Source: Alphaproteobacteria bacterium (GTDB lineage: Bacteria > Pseudomonadota > Alphaproteobacteria > JANQMY01). From it: a stretch of 64,000 nt of DNA. The stretch is from positions 62,001-126,000 of the forward strand of contig JANQPL010000009.1 in NCBI GenBank assembly GCA_028289425.1, given 5' to 3'. The position numbers were made by a program, and so were the translations under genes. Positions 25,734 to 36,062 of this stretch are shown piece by piece. A model generated the notes under the pieces. That model had not been told where the DNA came from and did no database searches. It saw only the letters and a program-made list of their open reading frames with translations. Position 1 is the stretch's first letter. Each line of letters begins with the position of its first letter.

Positions 25734-27554
25734 TCAGCGCCGGCCAAACAGCCGCTCGATATCCTTCAGCTTGAGCTCCACATAAGTGGGGCGCCCATGA
25801 TTGCACTGGCCTGAATGGGGCGTTGCTTCCATTTCCCGCAACAAAGCGTTCATTTCGTCGCCGTTCAGTCTGCGCCCTGCCCGCACCGACCCGTGGCACG
25901 CCATGGTGGAGCAAACATCATCCAGCCGTTCGTTCAGACGATGGCTTTCGCCCCATTCGGTAAGGTCATCGGCCAAATCTTTAACCAGCCCCTGCACGTC
26001 GCAATCCCCCAGCAAAGCCGGCACTTCACGCACGGCCACCGCACCTTTGCCGAAAAGCTCAAGCACGAGACCAAGATCCGCACATTCGTCCGCGCGCGCC
26101 GCCAAACGATCCGCCGCATCTTCGTCAAGATCGACCACTTCGGGAATGAGCAGGATTTGGCGGGGCACTTTGCCGGCCGCTAGGTGATCCTTCATCCGCT
26201 CATACACCAAACGCTCATGGGCCGCATGCTGGTCCACAATAACGATACCATCTCCGGTTTGGGCAATCACATAGGTTTCGTGCAATTGGCCACGCGCCAC
26301 ACCCAGCGGATGCGTATCCGGATCGGCCGCAGGCATAGTCGCCACCGGCTGCTCCGCTCGCGCGCTTGGGGCGGACAGGCCGTTCAGGACCCCCTCTTCA
26401 GCTCTGTCGAGCGGTGCGTTGAACGCGTCTGCTGTTTCGGCAAATCCGCGCGCAGGCGGCGTCGACGGGCGGGACTGGTATTGCACGCCATTGGGTGTGG
26501 GCTCGGTGCGGAAGGCCCCCAGGGCCGCAGCCGACACGGAGGTGGAGGCCCGATGGCCCGCATCCGCCAATGCATGTTTCAACGCGCTCACGATCAGCCC
26601 ACGGACCAACCCTGATTCACGGAACCGCACTTCGGACTTGGCCGGATGCACATTGACGTCCACCTGATGGGGCGGCACTTCCAGAAACAAAACCACTTGC
26701 GGATGCCGATCCCGCGCCAGGAAATCCGCATACGCGCCTTTGATGGCCCCCAAAAAGAGTTTGTCGCGTACCGAGCGGCCATTCACAAACAGATATTGGG
26801 ATTGCGAGCTTGCTTTATTCAGCGTGGGCAATCCGGCAAAGCCCGTCAGTTTAATCCCTTCCCGTTCCGCTTCGATCGGCAGAGCGTTTTCCGCAAACTC
26901 CCATCCGAGTATGGCGCCCAGCCGCGCCCGGCGCGCATCGAACAACTCGCCTTGAAACGGCTCAACGGAAAATGCCGTGCGGCCATTGGACTTGAGGGTG
27001 AACCCCACTTGAGGATGGGCCATGGCAAGACGCTTGACGATGTCGGTAATGGCAGCAGATTCCGCACGTTCCGATTTAAGAAATTTGAGGCGCGCGGGCG
27101 TTGCGTAGAACAGATCCACCACTTCGACCCGAGTGCCCTTCGTGGTGGCGGCGATTTTGGGATCTTGCTTTGCGCCGCCGTCCACGCGCACCTGCCAACC
27201 GGCGTCGTCATCGGCGCGGCGGCTGGTAATCGCCAAGCGGCTGACGGAGCCGATCGACGGCAGCGCCTCCCCCCTAAACCCCAAGAACGATATGGCGAGA
27301 AGATCATCGTCGGGAAGTTTGGACGTGGCGTGCCTGTCGACGCAGAGGGACAAGTCCTCCCGCGACATGCCCATCCCATCGTCTTGCACGTCGATGAGAT
27401 CCTTGCCGCCATTCACGGTAGTGATGCTGATATGGGTCGCACTGGCATCAAGCGCGTTTTCGACGAGTTCCTTGACCGCACTTGACGGCCGCTCAATAAC
27501 TTCGCCGGCCGCGATGCGATTGACCAGCCCTTCTGGCAGTTGGCGGATCGTCAT
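25734..27554 (-). CDS. mutL: DNA mismatch repair protein MutL
   Basis: This 606-residue protein has an N-terminal GHKL ATPase: '[24 protein letters not shown]', '[14 protein letters not shown]', '[16 protein letters not shown]', '[21 protein letters not shown]'. A poorly conserved linker follows (about residues 330-420). The C-terminal dimerisation domain carries '[12 protein letters not shown]', which fits the DQHA(X2)E(X4)E nicking-endonuclease motif, together with 'ACHGSVRAG' and 'QCNHGRPT'. So this MutL probably nicks DNA itself, as expected where MutH is absent. Its start overlaps the pgi stop by 4 nt. Confidence 0.95.
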   Translation of the reverse strand: MTIRQLPEGLVNRIAAGEVIERPSSAVKELVENALDASATHISITTVNGGKDLIDVQDDGMGMSREDLSLCVDRHATSKLPDDDLLAISFLGFRGEALPSIGSVSRLAITSRRADDDAGWQVRVDGGAKQDPKIAATTKGTRVEVVDLFYATPARLKFLKSERAESAAITDIVKRLAMAHPQVGFTLKSNGRTAFSVEPFQGELFDARRARLGAILGWEFAENALPIEAEREGIKLTGFAGLPTLNKASSQSQYLFVNGRSVRDKLFLGAIKGAYADFLARDRHPQVVLFLEVPPHQVDVNVHPAKSEVRFRESGLVRGLIVSALKHALADAGHRASTSVSAAALGAFRTEPTPNGVQYQSRPSTPPARGFAETADAFNAPLDRAEEGVLNGLSAPSARAEQPVATMPAADPDTHPLGVARGQLHETYVIAQTGDGIVIVDQHAAHERLVYERMKDHLAAGKVPRQILLIPEVVDLDEDAADRLAARADECADLGLVLELFGKGAVAVREVPALLGDCDVQGLVKDLADDLTEWGESHRLNERLDDVCSTMACHGSVRAGRRLNGDEMNALLREMEATPHSGQCNHGRPTYVELKLKDIERLFGRR

Positions 27555-28867
27555 GTGGCCATTTCACTCAAGAGCTTTCTTGCCAGGACTTTGCCTTCTT
27601 CCACCGCCGGCTGGTCGAACGCGTTAATGCCGATCAGATGCGCGGCGATAATTGTTTCCAACATGAAGTGCATGAGCAACGCCCCCATGGAGGCTTCGTT
27701 CAGTTCCGACAATTTCATCACCCGCACCGGGCGGCCATTGGCCGCCAGCGTATCCGCCGTGGCGCGTTGCTCCGCATCCGTAAGATCGCCCATGGTGCGG
27801 TTCACAAAATAGGCAAGGTCCGGATCGCCGCCCGTCTGTTCTTCGGTAATCTTGCGCCCCGCGCCGGCGCTGGGCCCCATGACGACGGTGTACACCTTGT
27901 CGGCTGGTCCGCTCAAATAGAGCTGTAACTGGCTGTGCTGGTCGACCGGTCCCAGCGCGCGCACAGGCGTCGTCCCGTGCCCTTCTTTGCCCAAGCTTTC
28001 CGCCCAAAGCTGCCGATACCACATGGCGAATTGATCGAGGCGGTCGAGATAGGGCATAAGCACGCTGGTGGTAATGCCGCGCTCCCGCACCAGCCCTTCG
28101 ATGATCGCCGCCCCCACGGCAGGCGGTACGTCGCCCGGTTGCGCGCCCTCCAAGATTGGTTTCAGCACGGACGCCGCCCCCTCGCGGATTTTGACCGGGT
28201 CGAGGCCCATCATGATCGCCGGGAACAATCCGACGACGGATAAAACAGAGAAACGTCCGCCCACATTGGGATCGTGATCGAAGATCGGCAGGTGATACTT
28301 TTCGGCCAAACGGCGAAGCGGATTATCTTTTGGTTCCGTTACCACCAAAAAATGCTGTGCCAAGTAATCGCCGCCGCCCGCCCCTTGCAAGGCGGCAATG
28401 GCCGTCAGGAACTGCATCATGGGTTCGGCCGTACCGCCCGATTTGGAGATGACCAGGAAGCGCGTCGTGCGCAGATCGAGACGTGTAAGCGCTGCCTCGA
28501 ACGTTTGGGGATCGAGATTGTCGAAGAAGTGGAACCGGGGCTTACCTTCGGGCCATTCAAAGGCCGGCGTGCCATGGCCGCAAAGTTGGGCCAGCGCCTG
28601 AGCGCCCAGACTGGATCCGCCGATCCCAAGCAGGCACACATCGGTTGTATTCTTCAGGAAAGCGTCAATCGCAGGCCTTGCGGCCGCAAGATCATCGCGG
28701 GTTTCCGGCAACCTTAAGAGCGGCAGGGTTTCTTGGTCGTAGGCATCGCGAATCCATTGAAGTGCCCCCGCACTCTCGGCCAGCAGGGCATCATACCGCC
28801 CGCCCGAAAGCCCGTTCGGGCCGATCCGATCCGAAAAACAGTTTTCCGTCGTGTGGGTGTAATTCAT
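27551..28867 (-). CDS. pgi: Glucose-6-phosphate isomerase
   Basis: This 438-residue enzyme interconverts glucose 6-phosphate and fructose 6-phosphate. Visible family features are '[19 protein letters not shown]', '[20 protein letters not shown]' (sugar-phosphate site), '[20 protein letters not shown]' and '[20 protein letters not shown]'. It is shorter than E. coli Pgi (about 550) and belongs to the compact type. I prefer the ATG at 28867 to two ATGs up to 18 nt upstream. The stop overlaps mutL. With the PPi-dependent phosphofructokinase at 42929 it gives the upper part of glycolysis. Confidence 0.93.
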   Translation of the reverse strand: MNYTHTTENCFSDRIGPNGLSGGRYDALLAESAGALQWIRDAYDQETLPLLRLPETRDDLAAARPAIDAFLKNTTDVCLLGIGGSSLGAQALAQLCGHGTPAFEWPEGKPRFHFFDNLDPQTFEAALTRLDLRTTRFLVISKSGGTAEPMMQFLTAIAALQGAGGGDYLAQHFLVVTEPKDNPLRRLAEKYHLPIFDHDPNVGGRFSVLSVVGLFPAIMMGLDPVKIREGAASVLKPILEGAQPGDVPPAVGAAIIEGLVRERGITTSVLMPYLDRLDQFAMWYRQLWAESLGKEGHGTTPVRALGPVDQHSQLQLYLSGPADKVYTVVMGPSAGAGRKITEEQTGGDPDLAYFVNRTMGDLTDAEQRATADTLAANGRPVRVMKLSELNEASMGALLMHFMLETIIAAHLIGINAFDQPAVEEGKVLARKLLSEMAT

Positions 28868-28959
28868 TGCGCCTCGCATCGCCAAAGGACCACCGCGGCC
28901 GATCCCAAAGCAAGACGTACCAGAGTTCGCGGCGCGCTTCCAGCGTGCCGCGGCAGCGC

Positions 28960-30297
28960 CTACCCGTCGAGATTTTCGGGCGCCCCCACAATCGAGATGA
29001 TCAAGTTTTCGGGATCGATCAAGCGTTCCGCCACGCGCTTCACATCCTCCAGGGTGACCGCATTGATCAGATCGTTGCGGGTGTCGATGTAATCGATCCC
29101 AAGCTCCTCGAGCTGGATGGCTACCAATTGGCCCGCGATTTTGGCGTTCGAATCAAACCGCAGGGGATAGGAGCCCGTAAGGTATGTTTTGGCGTTCTTG
29201 AGTTCCTCTTCGGTAATCCCTTCATCGCGCAGCCGCTGCAACTCGGCGCGCACGATCGACAGGGTCTCGCCCGCCTTTGCATTTTCCGTGGACACCTGCC
29301 CCATATAGAGGCCTGCCTGATCAAGTGGCAGAAGATAGGTGTAAATGCCATAGGTGAGCCCGCGTTTTTCGCGCACTTCTTCCATCAGGCGCGATGCAAA
29401 ACCACCGCCGCCCAGCACATAGTTCATCACATAAGCCGGCATGAAGTCCGGATCGTCCCGCAACAACCCGCGTGTGCCGAAGGTGATCACGCTTTGGGGA
29501 ATGTCGCGTTCGACCACGGACACATCGCCCGTGTTCTCAATCTCCAGGACATCCTCCGAGATAGCCGGGCTCGTGGCCGGCAAATCGCCCAGCGTTTCGT
29601 CCAGCATGCGGCTCAGCGTTTCTGCATCAATATCGCCCACAACGGCAATGAACATACGGTCGCGTGCCAAATACGTTTTGAGATAATTCTGCAAGTCTTC
29701 CTTGGTAATCGACTTGATGGTGTCGCCGGTGCCGAGCGCACGGCGCGCATAGGGGTGATCGCCAAAGGCCTTTTCGTACCAGGTCCGATTGCTGATGGTC
29801 TGTGGGTCTTCCTCTTGGCGCTCATGGGCCACCAAGAACTGGTCCCGCACCCGTTCGACGGCTTCTTCATCGAAGCGCGGCTCCATCAGGGCAAGCTTCA
29901 GCAAAGCGAATGCTTCGTCCTTGTTTTTCGAGAGGGTGTTTAAGGATGCCGAAAATGTGTCCCGCCCGGCACTGAATCCCATTCGAATGGCCAATTCCTC
30001 AAGGCGCTTCTGGAAGGCCAACGACTCCATGTCTCCGGCCCCCTCATCCAACAGAGACGACAACATGGACGCCAAACCGTCCTTACCCGCCGGATCGTTT
30101 ACGCCACCTGCCCGAAAGCCGATATTCAGAGTCACCAGCGGGATGGCGTGCTCTTCCACCAGCCATGCTTCTAATCCACCCGGCGTTTCGACCCGTTGGA
30201 TGTCGATAGCGAAGGCGGATGTGCTTTGCGCGATCGCGCCGACGACAATGACGAACAAAGCCGCGTATGGTCGCGTTACTCGGAAAAGCAATGCCAT
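28960..30297 (-). CDS. M16-family peptidase homologue without zinc motif
   Basis: This 445-residue secreted protein has a signal peptide (residues 1-30, 'SAFA|IDI') and the M16 fold ('GLEAWLVEEHAIPLVTLNIGFRAGGVNDPAGKDGLASMLSSLLDEGAG'). Where active members have HxxEH, this one reads 'GLASMLSSL' at residues 74-82, so the zinc site is missing. The C-terminal arm keeps the substrate-binding 'EEVREKRGLTYGIYTYLLPL'. Together with the active copy immediately upstream it probably forms a heterodimer like the mitochondrial processing peptidase pair, acting in the periplasm. Confidence 0.88.
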   Translation of the reverse strand: MALLFRVTRPYAALFVIVVGAIAQSTSAFAIDIQRVETPGGLEAWLVEEHAIPLVTLNIGFRAGGVNDPAGKDGLASMLSSLLDEGAGDMESLAFQKRLEELAIRMGFSAGRDTFSASLNTLSKNKDEAFALLKLALMEPRFDEEAVERVRDQFLVAHERQEEDPQTISNRTWYEKAFGDHPYARRALGTGDTIKSITKEDLQNYLKTYLARDRMFIAVVGDIDAETLSRMLDETLGDLPATSPAISEDVLEIENTGDVSVVERDIPQSVITFGTRGLLRDDPDFMPAYVMNYVLGGGGFASRLMEEVREKRGLTYGIYTYLLPLDQAGLYMGQVSTENAKAGETLSIVRAELQRLRDEGITEEELKNAKTYLTGSYPLRFDSNAKIAGQLVAIQLEELGIDYIDTRNDLINAVTLEDVKRVAERLIDPENLIISIVGAPENLDG

Positions 30298-30351
30298 GAA
30301 TGTAGTTCCTTCGGTTGGAATGATCCGTATGCGTCGCCGTTCAGATGGAAA

Positions 30352-31764
30352 CTAGGATTCCTCGGGCTCAGGCAGCAGAATGCCCGTAACCGCCCTGTCG
30401 CGAACGAGATATTTATGGGCGGCGGCGTTGACCTGTTCTGCAGTCACCGCCGAGATGCGGTCGGGCCAGGCAAGAAAATCTTCCACCGTCAAACCGGTCG
30501 TAATCGCCGCGCCGATCGAATAAGCCATCGCTTGCTGGCTGTCGCGCGCATAGATCGCGTCGGCCACAAGCGTGTTCTTTGCCCGCTCCAGCTCTTCTTC
30601 CGTGATGCCATCTTCCAAAAATTTGTTCACGGATTGAATGAGCGCCTCTTCCACATCCGCAATGTCGACGCCGGCCCGGGGCACGGCAAACACGCCGAAC
30701 TTGCCGTCATTCACCGCTTCGCCCTGATACCAAGTGCCTGCGGACGCCGCCAGTTTTTGGGTGACCACAACTTCTTGATACATACGGCTGGTGCTGCCGC
30801 CGCCAAGCACCTGTGACAGCACTTCCAAAGCTTCAGCCTCACCGTCTTCGGCGGTGGTATAGCTTGGTACGATTATTTGCTGGGTGACGCGGGCCTGTTT
30901 CGCACGCGCATCCTTTAAAATGACACGCTGTGAGGTGATGATCGGCGGGTCGGTCACCCGATTGCGCCCGTCGACTTCTTGCCGCTCGATGACGCCATAA
31001 TATTTTTCTGCCAAGGGCCGAAGTTCGTCGCCGGTGATGTCACCTGCGACCACCAATATGGCGTTGTTGGGCGCGTAATGCTGCTTGTAGAACGCAAGCG
31101 CGTCTTCCCGATCCAATTGTTCTATTTCATGCTTCCATCCGATGATGGGAATGCCATAGGGATGATGCACATAAAGTGCCGCCGACACCCGTTCGGCCAG
31201 CAAACTCAACGGCTCATTGTCTGTGCGCTGCCGCCTTTCCTCCAAGATCACCGACCGCTCGGGCAGCACCACATCGTCCACCAGCACCAGATTGGTCATG
31301 CGGTCTGCTTCCATTTCCATCACCAGCGGAAGCCTGTCCGCCGCCACCCGCTGGAAATAAGCCGTGTAGTCGAACGATGTGAACGCGTTATCCCGCCCGC
31401 CATTCCGCGCGACGATCTTTGAAAACTCACCCGGAGGGATCGATTCGGTTCCTTTGAACATGAGGTGCTCAAGAAAATGCGCTATGCCCGACTTACCGCG
31501 CGGCTCATCCGCACTGCCGACCCGGTACCACACCATGTGCGTGACGACGGGGGCCCGATGGTCGGGAATGACCACCACTTCCATGCCATTATCCAGCGTG
31601 AATGTATCAGGTGCCCATTCATCGGCGGCTGCTTGTTCCGATCCTGTTTTGGAGGTCACCTGCGACACGCCAAAAGCGCCGATCCCAACAATGATCAAAA
31701 GCAAGGCGGCAACCGCCACCCCTATGGCCGTCCGGCCGCCGGAAGATTGTGATTGGTCGGTCAC
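30352..31764 (-). CDS. M16-family zinc peptidase, catalytic copy
   Basis: This 470-residue protein has an uncleaved-looking N-terminal membrane helix (residues 13-33), so it should be anchored in the inner membrane facing the periplasm. The inverted zinc motif HxxEH is intact as HFLEH at residues 96-100, and the distal Glu lies in 'LPLVMEMEADRM'. 'AFTSFDYTAYFQ' and the C-terminal 'GGGSTSRMYQEVVVTQKLAASAG' are typical. The start is a GTG. The zinc-less paralogue follows 54 bp downstream, the usual arrangement in alphaproteobacteria. Confidence 0.92.
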   Translation of the reverse strand: MTDQSQSSGGRTAIGVAVAALLLIIVGIGAFGVSQVTSKTGSEQAAADEWAPDTFTLDNGMEVVVIPDHRAPVVTHMVWYRVGSADEPRGKSGIAHFLEHLMFKGTESIPPGEFSKIVARNGGRDNAFTSFDYTAYFQRVAADRLPLVMEMEADRMTNLVLVDDVVLPERSVILEERRQRTDNEPLSLLAERVSAALYVHHPYGIPIIGWKHEIEQLDREDALAFYKQHYAPNNAILVVAGDITGDELRPLAEKYYGVIERQEVDGRNRVTDPPIITSQRVILKDARAKQARVTQQIIVPSYTTAEDGEAEALEVLSQVLGGGSTSRMYQEVVVTQKLAASAGTWYQGEAVNDGKFGVFAVPRAGVDIADVEEALIQSVNKFLEDGITEEELERAKNTLVADAIYARDSQQAMAYSIGAAITTGLTVEDFLAWPDRISAVTAEQVNAAAHKYLVRDRAVTGILLPEPEES

Positions 31765-31880
31765 GATGAGATCAGTCCTCTATCAAGGGAGTTGCCGCAC
31801 TAAACATCGGCCGGCGACACGGCGGGCGCCGGTTTGTGGGGTCACCAATGCAACGAGATCGAACGTTGCTGTGCCGGACC

Positions 31881-32456
31881 CTAGAAGATTCCCCCGAGAA
31901 AACCACCCGAATCTTCATCAATTGATGGAGTGTCGCCATCGGTGGCCGGCCGGCCTTCGGTTTCATTTTTGCGAAGGCGCTCTGCTTCCTCCTCCGCATC
32001 GACCACAGAGATGCCGGTGGGATCTTCTTGCCAGAACAAAATCCGATCGGTGAAGCTTGTGTCATCGGACGACAATGCCGCCACCTCCTGACCCAGGACT
32101 TCTCGAATTTTCGGGTCCGCATCAATGGCGCCGGCTTTGGAAAGAAGCGCCTGTTCGCCCGCGGTTTGTCCTTCAAGCAATTCCGGGTCTATGTCACGGC
32201 GGCCGAAGACAGACTGGCGCGCACGAGCTTGCACTTCCAGTTCCGCCGGCGTTGCCTGACCTGATTTCGGCGGGCGCAGGGCATAGTCGGGCGGGATCAC
32301 AAGAGGGGCCTTTGTTAAGACCGCGAATTCATCCGGCGGATTCTTCTGGTTGGTAAAGACACTGCAGGCACCAAGGCCCAGAGCAATCATGCCCAACACT
32401 GCTGCTTGGGACAGTCGCTTTGTGTTCAATATGCCGCTCAAATTGCTGGTACCCAT
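31881..32456 (-). CDS. DUF3035 lipoprotein
   Basis: A 191-residue lipoprotein with lipobox LGAC (Cys near residue 31) and the DUF3035 core 'NPPDEFAVLTKAPLVIPPDYALRPP', followed by an acidic low-complexity tail ending in 'SGGFLGGIF'. The family is alphaproteobacterial and commonly lies next to lspA and M16 peptidase genes. Function is unknown; a link to the outer membrane is inferred from the lipobox. It follows lspA by 15 bp on the same strand, and the M16 pair lies 116 bp downstream. Confidence 0.85.
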   Translation of the reverse strand: MGTSNLSGILNTKRLSQAAVLGMIALGLGACSVFTNQKNPPDEFAVLTKAPLVIPPDYALRPPKSGQATPAELEVQARARQSVFGRRDIDPELLEGQTAGEQALLSKAGAIDADPKIREVLGQEVAALSSDDTSFTDRILFWQEDPTGISVVDAEEEAERLRKNETEGRPATDGDTPSIDEDSGGFLGGIF

Positions 32457-32471
32457 AACGAACCTCTCTAC

Positions 32472-32972
32472 TCAATATACCCGTTCACGTTCCTGCTTCG
32501 CAGGCTCTGAGCCAAACAATGAATCGATAATCAGCAGTCCTACACCTACCACGATCGCCGCATCGGCAATGTTGAATACATACCAATGCCAATCACCAAT
32601 GTAGAAGTGGAAGAAATCCGCTACTTTTCCATAGACGATCCGGTCGACCACATTCCCCGACGCCCCGCCGATAATAAGGCCCAGGGCGATCGCCAACCAG
32701 CGATTTGCCGCTTGGAACATCCAAAAAGCCAAGATCACGATCACCACAAAGGCAAATCCAATTAAAAAGTAACGGCCTGCATCGCTTTCAGCGGGAAACA
32801 ATCCGAAGCTCACCCCGGGATTCCACACCATTATGATGTTGAAAAAGCTCGTGACCTCGAAGCCTTGGCCTTCGTTGAGATTGATAAAATCAAGCCCATA
32901 CAGAAAGTACAGTTTTACAGCCCAATCGATGCAAAACGTGATGGCTGCAATCGCAAATCCAAGTCTAGGCAT
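32472..32972 (-). CDS. lspA: Lipoprotein signal peptidase LspA
   Basis: A 166-residue inner-membrane aspartyl protease that cleaves prolipoprotein signal peptides. Four membrane helices are predicted. The catalytic aspartates sit in 'GGASGNVVDRIVYGKVADFFHF' and 'FNIADAAIVVG', and 'NPGVSFGLF' is the conserved loop. The frame reaches 33014, but the ATG at 32970-32972 gives the standard N-terminus and an 8-bp overlap with ileS, a classical arrangement. It is located directly before the DUF3035 lipoprotein gene. Confidence 0.95.
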   Translation of the reverse strand: MPRLGFAIAAITFCIDWAVKLYFLYGLDFINLNEGQGFEVTSFFNIIMVWNPGVSFGLFPAESDAGRYFLIGFAFVVIVILAFWMFQAANRWLAIALGLIIGGASGNVVDRIVYGKVADFFHFYIGDWHWYVFNIADAAIVVGVGLLIIDSLFGSEPAKQERERVY

Positions 32973-35859
32973 TGGCCTCCTGCCAAATCTCGACAGCTTG
33001 TGAGCAACGGCCACACAAATCTGGTCTCTTCGGGTTCTGCCCCACGTCCGGCAAGATCATCCAACACCGGCCGCATTTCTTACCCTCAGCAAGGGCAAAA
33101 CTTACAGCAATTCCCGGTACCTCTTCCAGTCTGAAAGCACTTTCAGGCGGAACTGTGTCAGCCACGGACACCGCGGAGGTGATGGCAATTTCAGCCAGGT
33201 CTAAGCCCTTGATTATATTGTGATCTTCAGCATCTGACAGATAGAGCGTGGGCGCCGCCTCAAGGCTCGATCCGATGGTCTTCTCTCGCCGCTTGATTTC
33301 AAGCGCCCCGGTGATGACGCGGCGCATCTCTCGAAGGCGCTTCCACTTGGCCCCAAGCCCGTCATCGCGCCAGTTGCCGGCAACCTCCGGGAAGGTCTGC
33401 AAGTGGACGCTCTCGCCATCAGCGCCATGTCTGGTGAGCCACACCTCTTCCATGGTGAACACCAGGATCGGCGCAAGCCAAACCGTCAAATGGTTGTAAA
33501 GGGCGTTCAAAACCGTGCGCGCCGCGCGCCGCCGCACGCTGGATTGGGGATCGCAATAAAGCGCATCTTTGCGGATGTCGAAATAGAACGCGGACAAATC
33601 ATTCGTACAGAAATTAAAGAGCGTGTGGAACACACGGTTAAAACTGAAATTGTTGTAACCGCGCCGAACGTCCTCATCCAATTCCACCAGGCGATGCAAC
33701 ACCCAGCGGTCGAGTTCCGGCATTTCATCGATCGATAGCGCTTCTTTGTCCGCATCCCAATCGGAAAGATTGGCGACCATAAACCGCAAGGTGTTGCGCA
33801 GCTTGCGGTAGGCATCGGTCGTGTTCTTGATGATCTCCGGACCGACCCGCAGATCTTCGGTGAAGTCGGCGTTCGCGACCCACAGTCGCAATGTTTCTGC
33901 CCCGTTTTGCTTGATGACCGTTTGGGGATCGACCGCATTCTTGCCGGACTTGGACATCTTATAGCCCTTTTCGTCCAGCAGAAAACCGTGAGTCAACACC
34001 GCTTCATAAGGCGCCCGTCCTCGCGTACCACAGGCTTCCAAAAGGGACGACTGGAACCACCCGCGGTGCTGGTCTGACCCTTCTAAATAAAGAGATGCGG
34101 GCCATTTCAAATCATCGCGCTCTTCAAGAACGAAAGAGTGGGTCGATCCGGAATCGAACCAGACATCCAGAATGTCTTGGACCATCTCGTAGTCATCGGA
34201 ATTGTAATCATTGCCCAGAAAGCGGGACGGCTCGCTCGAAAACCAAACGTCTGCACCTTCCTTGTCGACCGCGTCGATGATCCGTTCATTGACGGCCTCA
34301 TCGCGCAGCACCTCGCGCGTCTTCTTGTTGACGAACAGGGTCAGCGGCACGCCCCAGGCACGCTGGCGCGAGACAACCCAGTCGGGCCTTGTTTCCACCA
34401 TGGACCGGATGCGGTTTTTGGCGCGCGGGGGGTGCCATTCCGTTTCGTCGATGGCGGCGAGCGCCTTTTCCCGCAATTGGTTCTTCTCCATACTGATGAA
34501 CCATTGGGGCGTATTCCGAAAGATCAGCGGGGCCTTTGACCGCCACGAATGCGGGTAAGAGTGAACCAGTCGCCCTTTTGCCAGCAGCGCGCCTTTGTCG
34601 ATCAGCTCACCAATCACCGCGCCGTTGGCGTCGCCATCCTTGCCATTGGGTTTAAGCACACACTTGCCGGCAAAAAGCGGCACGTGGTCGTAATAGATCC
34701 CATCTTCGGCAACCGTATGGGGCACTTCAAGGCCATGCTTCATGCCCACTTCGAAGTCATCCTGTCCATGACCGGGTGCCGTGTGAACGAACCCCGTGCC
34801 GGTGTCGTCAGTCACATGATCCCCTTCCAAAAGCGGCACGTCGAAATCATAGCCGTGCCCACGGAACGGGTGCGCCAGCGTGACACTTTCGAGACCAGAG
34901 ACGGAGGATACTTCGTTCAGTTCCTCAATGCCTGCTGCCGCGCGCACTTCTTCTTTCAAGGTTTTTGCAAGGACAATTTTCTCGCCGGGTTTTGCAAAGC
35001 TGCCTTCTTGGCAGGCACCAACTTCGTAGAGTGCATAATCGATCTTTTCCGAAAAACAAACGGCGCGGTTCCCCGGGATCGTCCAAGGCGTCGTTGTCCA
35101 GATAACGATGCTGGCCCCCTTCAGATCGCCAGGCCCCTCAACCACGGGAAATCTGACCCAGATGGTGGGGGATTTGTGATCGTTGTATTCAACCTCCGCC
35201 TCCGCAAGGGCCGTCTTTTCAACAACCGACCACATCACCGGCTTTGACCCCAGATAAAGCGACCCGTCCATCAGGAATTTCAAGAACTCGCGCACGATGT
35301 GGGCTTCTGCGCTGAAACTCATAGTGGTGTACGGATTATCCCAATCGCCTTCGATGCCGAAACGCTTGAACCCTTCGCGCTGGATGTCGACCCATTTGGC
35401 GGCGTAGTCGCGGCATTCTTTTCGAAACTCGTTGATTGGCACCTGATCTTTGTCTTTGCCCGCGGCCCGGTAATGCTCTTCCACCTTCCATTCGATGGGA
35501 AGCCCGTGACAATCCCAGCCCGGGACATAGTTCGAATCCTTGCCCATCATCTGTTGGGAGCGAACCACCATGTCCTTGAGGATCTTGTTGAGCGCGTGAC
35601 CCATATGCACCTCGCCATTTGCATAAGGGGGACCATCGTGCAGCACGAATTGTTCCCGTCCCTTCGACCGTTCACGCAGCAGCCGATACAGATCCATCCC
35701 GGCCCAACGGTCGAGCAGTTTCGGTTCCGCCTTTGGCAAGCCGGCCTTCATGGGAAAGTCCGTCTTCGGAAGAAACAGAGTGGTTTTGTAATCGAGGGCC
35801 GAGCCGTCGTCTCTAGGCCGCTCTTCCACCGCACCGGCAGAATCGTCTCGTGATGTCAT
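32965..35859 (-). CDS. ileS: Isoleucine-tRNA ligase IleS
   Basis: This 964-residue class I synthetase has the HIGH-type motif 'PYANGEVHMGHALNKILKD', the KMSKS loop 'GYKMSKSGKNAVDP', the editing domain between them ('WTTTPWTIPGNRAVCFSE') and the C-terminal zinc finger 'CGRCWMILPDVGQNPKRPDLCGRC'. This is the bacterial type, without the eukaryote-like C-terminal extension. It is coupled to lspA. The 203 bp upstream, before ribF, show no structure I can name. Confidence 0.96.
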   Translation of the reverse strand: MTSRDDSAGAVEERPRDDGSALDYKTTLFLPKTDFPMKAGLPKAEPKLLDRWAGMDLYRLLRERSKGREQFVLHDGPPYANGEVHMGHALNKILKDMVVRSQQMMGKDSNYVPGWDCHGLPIEWKVEEHYRAAGKDKDQVPINEFRKECRDYAAKWVDIQREGFKRFGIEGDWDNPYTTMSFSAEAHIVREFLKFLMDGSLYLGSKPVMWSVVEKTALAEAEVEYNDHKSPTIWVRFPVVEGPGDLKGASIVIWTTTPWTIPGNRAVCFSEKIDYALYEVGACQEGSFAKPGEKIVLAKTLKEEVRAAAGIEELNEVSSVSGLESVTLAHPFRGHGYDFDVPLLEGDHVTDDTGTGFVHTAPGHGQDDFEVGMKHGLEVPHTVAEDGIYYDHVPLFAGKCVLKPNGKDGDANGAVIGELIDKGALLAKGRLVHSYPHSWRSKAPLIFRNTPQWFISMEKNQLREKALAAIDETEWHPPRAKNRIRSMVETRPDWVVSRQRAWGVPLTLFVNKKTREVLRDEAVNERIIDAVDKEGADVWFSSEPSRFLGNDYNSDDYEMVQDILDVWFDSGSTHSFVLEERDDLKWPASLYLEGSDQHRGWFQSSLLEACGTRGRAPYEAVLTHGFLLDEKGYKMSKSGKNAVDPQTVIKQNGAETLRLWVANADFTEDLRVGPEIIKNTTDAYRKLRNTLRFMVANLSDWDADKEALSIDEMPELDRWVLHRLVELDEDVRRGYNNFSFNRVFHTLFNFCTNDLSAFYFDIRKDALYCDPQSSVRRRAARTVLNALYNHLTVWLAPILVFTMEEVWLTRHGADGESVHLQTFPEVAGNWRDDGLGAKWKRLREMRRVITGALEIKRREKTIGSSLEAAPTLYLSDAEDHNIIKGLDLAEIAITSAVSVADTVPPESAFRLEEVPGIAVSFALAEGKKCGRCWMILPDVGQNPKRPDLCGRCSQAVEIWQEANA

Positions 35860-36062
35860 TTTGGTAACCTTGCAAAGGAATCGGAACTCTTATCAAACGC
35901 ACACCCGATCGCAGCGGCCAACCTGCCGGTCAGCGCGCAACCGGGCTCATAATTCGCCCGGAGAATATCCCGATCTTCCTGGAGGACATGCCAAACATGG
36001 CGGCGTTCATTCCTTTCTTTGCGAGGCTGCCTATACCAGGCAGGCATCTGCTTCGTCCACCC

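Noticed and set aside
28645-29943. 432-codon plus-strand ORF over pgi and the M16 gene
   Set aside because: It spans two genes on the other strand and the gap between them; composition is that of a shadow frame.
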